5,929 nt of DNA, taken from contig JAUWNO010000149.1 of the NCBI GenBank assembly GCA_030612605.1, forward strand, positions 1 through 5,929, read 5' to 3'. The notes beneath the pieces were generated by a model, which saw only the letters and a program-made list of their open reading frames with translations, did not search any database and had not been told where the DNA came from. Each line of letters begins with the position of its first letter. Position 1 is the first letter of the stretch. This DNA comes from Armatimonadota bacterium. Its GTDB lineage: Bacteria; Cloacimonadota; Cloacimonadia; Cloacimonadales; TCS61. Below are positions 1 through 4,809 of the stretch, piece by piece. The position numbers were made by a program, and so were the translations under genes.

Positions 1-10
1 GTAAGGAAAT

Positions 11-733
11 ATGAAATTTAAGAATAATTATTCAATCGAAGTTTTTGCAAATACTGCCAAACAGGAAGCAGATATGATTTGGTATTTTATCGAAAACATA
101 GAATTTCTTCAAAAATACAATTATCAATTATCTTTCCCTCAAAATGAGTTAATTCCGATTTTAATTGAAAGATCAAAAAATGATGATTTGAATAAGAAAG
201 ATTTTGAAAAATTATCCAAATTAATATCTGAAAAAATCTATAATAAAAATGATTATTCAGCAGGGATTAACAATATAAAAAAAGTATTACCCGAAATTGA
301 AGGAATTTTTTCCAAATTTGAAGAATTTCACAGTAAATGGAATTTTAAAATTTTCAAAGAATACAAATTATTCTTAACTCTATACGGTTCCGGGGGAAGC
401 TATGAACCGGACAAAGGTGAAATAACAATACTCACAACCAAAACAGGAGAATTCAAAAGAGGTATAAATCCGATAGGAACGATTATTCACGAATTTGTTC
501 ATATCGGGATTGAAGAAAGAATTATTCAAAAATATAATATCCAACAAATAATAAAGGAAAGAATTGTAGATAAGTTTGTATCTGCTAATTTTAATGACAT
601 TCTTCCGGATTATTTTATCCAGAACTTCGGTGATACAACGATCGATAAATATCTTGAGGATAAAAATTGTTGGAACAATCTTCCATATTTTATTGAAAAA
701 TATGTTGAAGATTTAGACAAAATAACAGGATGA
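11..733 (+). CDS. Putative HExxH (gluzincin-like) zinc metallopeptidase, uncharacterised family
   Basis: This 240-residue protein has no signal peptide or membrane segment, so it is probably cytoplasmic. The start is well supported: an in-frame TAA lies at 2-4, and AAGGA at 3-7 precedes the ATG by a short 3-nt spacer. I do not recognise the named family. Seen directly: a mainly helical, charged N-terminal part (about residues 1-115); a strand-rich, glycine-containing stretch (about 118-143, with LYGSGGS); and an HEFVH motif at 160-164. A glutamate at 183, within KERIVD, lies 18 residues after the second His. HExxH-x18-E is the spacing of gluzincin peptidases such as M1, in which both His and the distal Glu bind zinc and the first Glu is the catalytic base. 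Peptidase activity is therefore inferred from the motif; substrate and partners are unknown. Repeat copy 1 begins one base after the stop codon. Alternatively it could be a degenerate or non-proteolytic member of the fold. Confidence 0.8.
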   Translation: MKFKNNYSIEVFANTAKQEADMIWYFIENIEFLQKYNYQLSFPQNELIPILIERSKNDDLNKKDFEKLSKLISEKIYNKNDYSAGINNIKKVLPEIEGIFSKFEEFHSKWNFKIFKEYKLFLTLYGSGGSYEPDKGEITILTTKTGEFKRGINPIGTIIHEFVHIGIEERIIQKYNIQQIIKERIVDKFVSANFNDILPDYFIQNFGDTTIDKYLEDKNCWNNLPYFIEKYVEDLDKITG

Positions 734-878
734 AACCTTGAAAACGGTTTCCCATAGAGGAATTCTTTCTCATCGACCTTTTCAATGGTTGGTATTAAAC
801 TTCACAAGATTAAGCTAGTTGCAAAAACCGTTGAAAAAGTTCAGCAGGGAGAAAATACTTATAAACTTTTTCAAGGTT
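734..878. repeat. Intergenic palindromic repeat, copy 1 (two-hairpin form)
   Basis: The element has perfect 11-bp inverted ends, AACCTTGAAAA (734-744) and TTTTCAAGGTT (868-878). It holds two sub-hairpins. The left one pairs about 734-749 with about 775-790 imperfectly, and its loop carries CATAGAGGAATTCTTTC (753-769). The right one pairs AACCGTTGAAAAAGTT (826-841) with AACTTTTTCAAGGTT (864-878), with one bulged base. Bases 799-878 match 1819-1897 in copy 2 with about four substitutions and one gap. The element starts directly after the TGA of the upstream gene. There is no U-tract, so it is not a standard intrinsic terminator. It could act as an mRNA 3'-end stabiliser or be a small non-autonomous mobile repeat. 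A 31-codon reading frame (785-880) exists inside it but does not look coding. Confidence 0.85.
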
Positions 879-880
879 AG

Positions 881-950
881 TTTGGAGTAAAATATCCGTG
901 ATATTTTAAAAAAGTAATAACACGGTTATTGCACTCCAAAAAAAAGGAGT
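881..950 (+). promoter_or_regulatory. Three-arm inverted-repeat leader overlapping the Shine-Dalgarno of the acetyltransferase gene
   Basis: The outer stem TTTGGAGT (881-888) pairs perfectly with ACTCCAAA (933-940). It encloses two hairpins: AAAATATC-CGT-GATATTTT (889-907) and GTAATAAC-ACG-GTTATTGC (914-932, one G-U pair). They are joined by AAAAAA. The ACTCC at 933-937 can instead pair with GGAGT at 946-950, which contains the Shine-Dalgarno core, across a loop of eight A residues. The outer stem and the sequestering hairpin are therefore mutually exclusive, as in a translational attenuator. The pairings are read directly from the sequence; regulation is inferred. The upstream arm abuts repeat copy 1. 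It might instead be a small mobile palindrome or a protein-binding cruciform that happens to lie before the gene. Confidence 0.6.
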
Positions 951-954
951 TATA

Positions 955-1698
955 ATGAATTATAAATTAGTAACAACAAACGAAAGACCAGATTTAATCG
1001 AAAGAGGAGATGAAATTGTAATAGAAGTCTGGCCTGAATTTATGCTGAATGATGCAGTGGCAAATAAATGGTTTTTCCAGCTTTATGAAAAATTCCCTGA
1101 ATATCAATATTGGTTATTAGATGGAAAAGAAATAGTCGGTATCGGAAACTCAATTCCTTTATTTTGGAATGAAAAACTCGAGAATCTTCCTGAAGAAGGT
1201 TGGAATTGGGCGATAGTAAAAGGATTTAAAGATAAAGAAAAAAATATCAAACCAAACCTTCTTTGTGCTCTTTCCATCACCATAAATCCAAAATATCAGG
1301 GAAAAGGTATCAGCACGGAAATGATAAGATCAATGGTTCAAATAGGAAAAAAACACAACCTCGAATCACTGATAATTCCTGTCCGCCCGACTTTGAAGAA
1401 AGATTATCCCCTGACTGATATAGAGCAGTACATAACCTGGAATAGAGAGGATGGACAACTTTTTGACCCGTGGCTTAGAGTTCACGAAAAACTCGGTGGA
1501 GAGATCATTAAAGTATGCTCCAAAGCAATGAATATTTCAGGAACAATTTCTGAATGGGAAAATTGGACTGGAATGAAATTTTTCGAATCTAGAAAATATT
1601 GTATTCCTGGAGCATTGAAACCTGTGGCATTTGACATAAAAAAAGATGTTGGTATCTACATCGAACCGAATGTATGGGTGAAGCATAAAATACCTTGA
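955..1698 (+). CDS. GNAT-superfamily N-acetyltransferase, uncharacterised subgroup
   Basis: This is a 247-residue cytoplasmic protein. Its ATG follows AAGGAG (944-949) by 5 nt. The central region carries GNAT motif A: strand LCALSITINP (about 103-112), then YQGKGIS with Q115-x-x-G118-x-S120, which forms the acetyl-CoA pyrophosphate loop, and the helix TEMIRSMVQIG. The rest is longer than a minimal 150-residue GNAT. It contains blocks that look strongly conserved: DPWLRVHEKLGGEI (171-184), WENWTGMKF (201-209), CIPGALKPV (216-224) and IEPNVWVKH (236-244). I recognise this as the style of a widespread but functionally unassigned GNAT subgroup. The acceptor substrate cannot be inferred, and no neighbour indicates one. 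The final codons and the TGA stop fall within the left end of repeat copy 2. Translation may be controlled by the leader structure just upstream. Confidence 0.85.
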   Translation: MNYKLVTTNERPDLIERGDEIVIEVWPEFMLNDAVANKWFFQLYEKFPEYQYWLLDGKEIVGIGNSIPLFWNEKLENLPEEGWNWAIVKGFKDKEKNIKPNLLCALSITINPKYQGKGISTEMIRSMVQIGKKHNLESLIIPVRPTLKKDYPLTDIEQYITWNREDGQLFDPWLRVHEKLGGEIIKVCSKAMNISGTISEWENWTGMKFFESRKYCIPGALKPVAFDIKKDVGIYIEPNVWVKHKIP

Positions 1699-1898
1699 AA
1701 ACGATTTACCGACAGAGGAATTCTTTCAAGTAAACCTTTTCAATGGTTGGGATAAACTTAACAAGTTTTTGAAACTTGTGAAGTTTTACAGCGGTTATAA
1801 ACTTGTTAAGTCTCAAAGACTTCACAAGATTAAGATAGTTGCAAAAACCGTTGAAAAAGTTCAGCAGGAAGAAAATGCTTTTAAACTTTTTCAAGGTA
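1691..1898. repeat. Intergenic palindromic repeat, copy 2 (long form with extra central module)
   Basis: The inverted ends TACCTTGAAAA (1691-1701) and TTTTCAAGGTA (1888-1898) are perfect over 11 bp. The left hairpin loop has AGAGGAATTCTTTC (1714-1727), followed by AACCTTTTCAATGGTT (1733-1748). The right hairpin pairs 1846-1861 with 1884-1898. Compared with copy 1 it is longer by 63 bp (1760-1822). The element overlaps the upstream acetyltransferase gene by eight bases and provides its TGA. It lies within the 264-bp gap before tldD and could affect readthrough or mRNA decay. No U-tract follows the right arm. Confidence 0.85.
1756..1828. repeat. Nested inverted repeats in the central module of copy 2
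   Basis: ACTTAACAAGTTT (1756-1768) and AAACTTGTTAAGT (1799-1811) form a perfect 13-bp inverted repeat. CTTGTGAAGT (1775-1784) and ACTTCACAAG (1819-1828) form a perfect 10-bp one. Each is interleaved with a shorter palindrome, AAACTT-AAC-AAGTTT (1754-1768) and AAACTT-GTG-AAGTTT (1772-1786). The two long pairings overlap in pseudoknot order (1756-1768 with 1799-1811; 1775-1784 with 1819-1828), so they cannot both form in a simple nested fold. The module is mostly absent from copy 1, where a single ACTT replaces it. Confidence 0.75.
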
Positions 1899-1918
1899 GT
1901 TTGAAAAAAGTCTGTGTT

Positions 1919-1938
1919 AGTCAGTGCAAGTCAGTGGC
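1919..1938. repeat. Short tandem duplication AGTCAGTG (10-nt period)
   Basis: AGTCAGTG occurs at 1919-1926 and again at 1929-1936, in the stretch between repeat copy 2 and the tldD ribosome binding site. It could be a small direct-repeat operator or simple slippage; nothing else supports a role. Confidence 0.4.
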
Positions 1939-1962
1939 AAAAAAATATAAGGAGATAGAACT

Positions 1963-3342
1963 ATGATTCTAAAAGACTTAAAAAAGTATTCGAAATATTT
2001 TACAGAATACACAGAACTGCGTGTTCAGGAAAACAGAAATATTCGAATCTCAATGGTGAACGGTGATATTATGGGAAACAGCAGAACTGCTATTGGTGGC
2101 GTTTCTGCTCGTGTTTACAAGGAAGGGGCGTGGGGATTTGCTTCCAACCCGGAACTCGATGAAGAAACTATCAAGCAGGTTATCGAATCTGCAACGAAAA
2201 ATGCTTTATTCATAGATTCGAGGGAAAAAATGAATAAGCCTGAACTTCCAAATAAGAAAGGAAGTTCGGAAAATGATTTTACAACTTCGATACAAAAAAA
2301 ATCTCAAAAAGAGATGATCGAATTTATGAAAAAAATCGATGATTATATCAAAGGAAAATTTAAGAAACTAGCTTCCAGAACGATCGTTGTCTCATGTCTC
2401 GATATGGAAAAATCACTTCTTACTTCAGACGGTTCGATTTCATATTCGATGATTCCTCGCACAATTGGTTATGTAACGATGACAGTTGAGAAGGACAAAC
2501 AACCTTACGAACTTTATGAAGTTTACGGTGGATTCGGACAGTTTGAAGATAATTTTGAAAATGCTGAAGACCTTTTTCCAAAACTGAATGAACAGTATAA
2601 ACACCTGATAAATAAATCAGAAGGGATTTATGCTGAAGCCGGTATTCATGATTGTATTCTCGATGCTGATCTGGCTGGTATTCTGGCACACGAAGCGATC
2701 GGGCATACAACGGAAGCTGATATCGTCAAAGGGGGTTCCGTTGCCGGAGATTTCCTCAATCAGAAAGTTGCCAACGAACTGATTACTCTGGTAGATTTTG
2801 CCAATCATTTCGAAGGAAAATTGTGTCCTGTTCCGCTTTTTATAGATGATGAAGGTACATTAGCTGAAGATGCAATTATCATCGAGGATGGAGTTCTGAA
2901 AAAATATATGAATACTAAAGAATATGCGAATCATTTCCAGATGGATTTGACCGGAAATGCTCGTGCTTATAGCTTTTCCGACGAACCGTTAGTGCGCATG
3001 AGAAACACAGCGATTCTTCCCGGAAAAAGCAAACTCGAAGATATGATCGCATCTATCGAAAATGGATATTACCTGATGCAATCTTCCAACGGGCAGGCTG
3101 ATTCTACGAGTGAATTTATGTTCGGAGTTGTAAAAGGTTATGAGATCAAAAACGGTAAACTGGGAAAAGCAATAAAAGATACGACCATCAGCGGAATTGC
3201 CTTTGATATGCTCAAAACAGTAACAATGGTCTCAGATGATATGGTCTGGAGTTGCGGGGGATTTTGTGGTAAAAAGCAAATGCTCCCTGTTGGAATGGGT
3301 GGTCCTGCCATCAAATGTAAAGTCAATATCGGAGGTAAATAA
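1963..3342 (+). CDS. tldD: TldD family metalloprotease, catalytic zinc subunit
   Basis: This 459-residue protein is the catalytic half of the TldD/TldE (PmbA) heterodimer. That complex degrades unfolded peptides inside its chamber and in enterobacteria also matures microcin B17. The N-terminal domain carries GVSARVYKEGAWGFAS (46-61), typical of the family. A central domain spans about 110-215. The C-terminal domain contains the HExxxH zinc motif as HEAIGH (243-248), preceded by DADLAGILA and followed by TTEAD. The third zinc ligand is probably Cys435, in the CGK-x-x-LPVG block (435-444), by analogy with the CGK...PVG cysteine of known TldD. Length is near the family norm of about 460-480. The ATG has AAGGAG at 1949-1954 with 8-nt spacing. 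No signal peptide is present. The stop overlaps the next start by one base, and the partner's GGAGGT site lies in its last codons, so the two subunits are translationally coupled. No RiPP biosynthesis genes are visible nearby, so a general proteolytic role is more likely. Confidence 0.96.
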   Translation: MILKDLKKYSKYFTEYTELRVQENRNIRISMVNGDIMGNSRTAIGGVSARVYKEGAWGFASNPELDEETIKQVIESATKNALFIDSREKMNKPELPNKKGSSENDFTTSIQKKSQKEMIEFMKKIDDYIKGKFKKLASRTIVVSCLDMEKSLLTSDGSISYSMIPRTIGYVTMTVEKDKQPYELYEVYGGFGQFEDNFENAEDLFPKLNEQYKHLINKSEGIYAEAGIHDCILDADLAGILAHEAIGHTTEADIVKGGSVAGDFLNQKVANELITLVDFANHFEGKLCPVPLFIDDEGTLAEDAIIIEDGVLKKYMNTKEYANHFQMDLTGNARAYSFSDEPLVRMRNTAILPGKSKLEDMIASIENGYYLMQSSNGQADSTSEFMFGVVKGYEIKNGKLGKAIKDTTISGIAFDMLKTVTMVSDDMVWSCGGFCGKKQMLPVGMGGPAIKCKVNIGGK

Positions 3343-4634
3343 TGAAAAATATAGAAATAATTCAATATGCTCAGGATGTTCTTTTAAAGGCAGGAGCAGA
3401 AAAAGTGCAATGCAGTTTAAGAAAAAGTGAAAAACACGAACTCAATGTAGCAGCCGGAGAAATCAATCTTTTCAGAACGACTTTCAATACGAATCTTTCT
3501 TTAACGGGAATTCTGAAGAACAAAAAAGGCTCGATCACGATCAACACTCTCGATAAAAAATCCATCGATGAAGCAGCAAAACAGGTCATCGAACTTGCCG
3601 AATCTTCCAAACCGGATGAAGCAAACGATATTTCGGAAAAGCAACCTGCAAAAGATTTTTCTTCAGGTCCGAAAAAACCGGATATCGATAAAATGTATTC
3701 CAATCTGAAAGAATTTATGGAATATTCAAAAGAAGCATATCCGAATACTATCCTCGAAGGAATTAATTATGATTTTACTTTCTCGGATAGTATACTCGTG
3801 AATTCAAATGAAGTGAAATTCGGCAGCAATAAAGGTCTTTATACAGTTGTGGTGATGTTCACAACCAAAGAAGGAAAAAAAATATCTTCCTTCAATTATG
3901 TGGTTTATCTCTCAAAAGATCTGGAAAAATCTATTAAAGATTGCGGTTCGATCGACAGGCTTTTGAAGCAATCTTCCGAGCAGCTTGAAACATTTTCAAT
4001 TCCAGAAAAATTTGTCGGAAATGTGATCATTACTCCGGATTGTATGGATGATATTATTGGAGGTGTTACTGGATTTTTGGGAGATTATCCATTAATAACA
4101 GGCGTTTCCGTTTATAAAGATAAACTCGATAAAAAGATTGCAGACAGTAAATTGACCTTACATTCAAAACCCTTATCAGAAGTATTGGCATCCAACTATT
4201 ATGTCACTTATGATGGTTTTGAAGCCGGGAACAGCACAATTATCAATAAAGGCGTTTTGAAAACATTCCTGCTCGGATTATACGGTTCAAGGAAAACCGG
4301 TTTACCAAAAGCTGTGAATCAGGGCGGATGTTATATCATTGATTCCGGTGATACATCTTACGATGAAATCATCAAATCAACTGAAAAAGGAATTCTTCTT
4401 TGCCGTTTCAGTGGTGGCAATCCCAGCGATAATGGGGATTTCAGTGGTGTTGCGAAAAATAGTTATTACATAGAAAATGGTAAGATAAAATACCCGATCA
4501 GCGAAACAATGATAAACGGAAATCTGGTTGAGATGATAAAAAATATTGTTCAGATTTCTTCCGAAAGAGTGAATTCCGGTTATCATATTTACCCCTGGAT
4601 AAAGTTCGATGGGCTAACTGTTTCTGGGAAGTGA
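3342..4634 (+). CDS. pmbA: TldE/PmbA, non-zinc partner subunit of the TldD/E protease
   Basis: This 430-residue protein is homologous to TldD in fold but lacks the HExxxH motif, as expected for TldE/PmbA. The partner completes the barrel-shaped heterodimer but does not bind zinc. Family landmarks are GVLKTFLLGLYGSRKTG (304-320) and, near the C-terminus, FSGGNPSDNGDFSGVAKNSY followed by IENGKIKYPISE (377-388) and INGNLVEMIKNI (391-402). The N-terminal domain (about 15-85) has the alternating-strand character of the first PmbA_TldD domain. A lysine- and serine-rich linker follows (about 88-115). The ATG is at 3342-3344, overlapping the tldD TAA as TAATG. GGAGGT at 3331-3336 gives 5-nt spacing and fixes this start. 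At 430 residues it is slightly shorter than E. coli PmbA but shows no internal break. Hairpin repeats follow four bases after the stop. Confidence 0.95.
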   Translation: MKNIEIIQYAQDVLLKAGAEKVQCSLRKSEKHELNVAAGEINLFRTTFNTNLSLTGILKNKKGSITINTLDKKSIDEAAKQVIELAESSKPDEANDISEKQPAKDFSSGPKKPDIDKMYSNLKEFMEYSKEAYPNTILEGINYDFTFSDSILVNSNEVKFGSNKGLYTVVVMFTTKEGKKISSFNYVVYLSKDLEKSIKDCGSIDRLLKQSSEQLETFSIPEKFVGNVIITPDCMDDIIGGVTGFLGDYPLITGVSVYKDKLDKKIADSKLTLHSKPLSEVLASNYYVTYDGFEAGNSTIINKGVLKTFLLGLYGSRKTGLPKAVNQGGCYIIDSGDTSYDEIIKSTEKGILLCRFSGGNPSDNGDFSGVAKNSYYIENGKIKYPISETMINGNLVEMIKNIVQISSERVNSGYHIYPWIKFDGLTVSGK

Positions 4635-4637
4635 ATA

Positions 4638-4697
4638 ATTAACCTTGAAAAGGCTTCTTTCAAAAGATTCTTCTTGCTTAGCACTTTCAAGGTTAAT
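4638..4697. repeat. Intergenic hairpin repeat, copy 3 left unit
   Basis: ATTAACCTTGAAA (4638-4650) and TTTCAAGGTTAAT (4685-4697) form a perfect 13-bp inverted repeat around a 34-nt loop. The arms carry the same AACCTTGAAA / TTTCAAGGTT ends as the other intergenic repeats. It starts three bases after the pmbA stop codon. The stem is AT-rich and has no directly adjoining U-tract, so a role as 3'-end structure for pmbA is possible but not that of a classical terminator. Confidence 0.8.
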
Positions 4698-4717
4698 ATG
4701 AGATTTTCTAATTTTCA

Positions 4718-4767
4718 ACCCTGAAAGAGTCAAATGCAAGAATATTTGAAAGAAACTTTTTCAGGGT
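4718..4767. repeat. Intergenic hairpin repeat, copy 3 middle unit (ACCCTGAAA variant)
   Basis: ACCCTGAAAGAGT (4718-4730) pairs with ACTTTTTCAGGGT (4755-4767) over 13 positions with a single G-T pair. The loop is 24 nt. The arm ends read ACCCTGAAA / TTTCAGGGT instead of ACCTTGAAA / TTTCAAGGT, so both sides changed together relative to the other units. It lies between the left unit and the core-containing right unit in the convergent pmbA/glycosidase gap. Confidence 0.75.
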
Positions 4768-4772
4768 AAGTA

Positions 4773-4809
4773 CATAGAGGAATTCTTTCAAGTGAACCTT
4801 CGCAAGGTT
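4773..4809. repeat. Intergenic repeat, copy 3 right unit with conserved core and short hairpin
   Basis: CATAGAGGAATTCTTTC (4773-4789) is identical to 753-769 in copy 1. The segment 4776-4800 matches 1714-1738 of copy 2 at 24 of 25 bases. It ends in a perfect hairpin, AACCTT-CGC-AAGGTT (4795-4809), where copies 1 and 2 have the longer ACCTTTTCAATGGT form. The last two bases are part of the stop codon of the minus-strand glycosidase gene, so this hairpin sits exactly at that gene's 3' end. Confidence 0.8.

Noticed and set aside
832..866. Possible sigma70-like promoter (TTGAAA with a TATAAA-like stretch) in the right arm of copy 1
   Set aside because: The -10-like sequence is poorly placed at 17-nt spacing, and both boxes are simply parts of the hairpin arms. 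The equivalent in copy 2 is no better.
785..880. 31-codon frame with ATG inside repeat copy 1, similar to part of the frame in copy 2
   Set aside because: No Shine-Dalgarno precedes it. The four substitutions separating the copies all change the amino acid and none is at a third codon position, so there is no sign of selection on a protein. In copy 2 the matching ATG frame soon meets a stop.
1706..1894. 62-codon minus-strand frame through repeat copy 2
   Set aside because: It lies wholly inside the palindromic repeat, where both strands are naturally AT-rich and open, and has no ribosome site or recognisable motif.
2420..2808. Minus-strand frames opposite tldD, and similar ones opposite pmbA and the glycosidase
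   Set aside because: They are antisense shadows of strongly supported genes, with no start signals and low-complexity translations.
734..4809. CRISPR array or IS element as the explanation for the repeats
   Set aside because: The repeats are few, irregular in length and internally palindromic, with genes rather than uniform spacers between them. No transposase or cas gene is present in the window.
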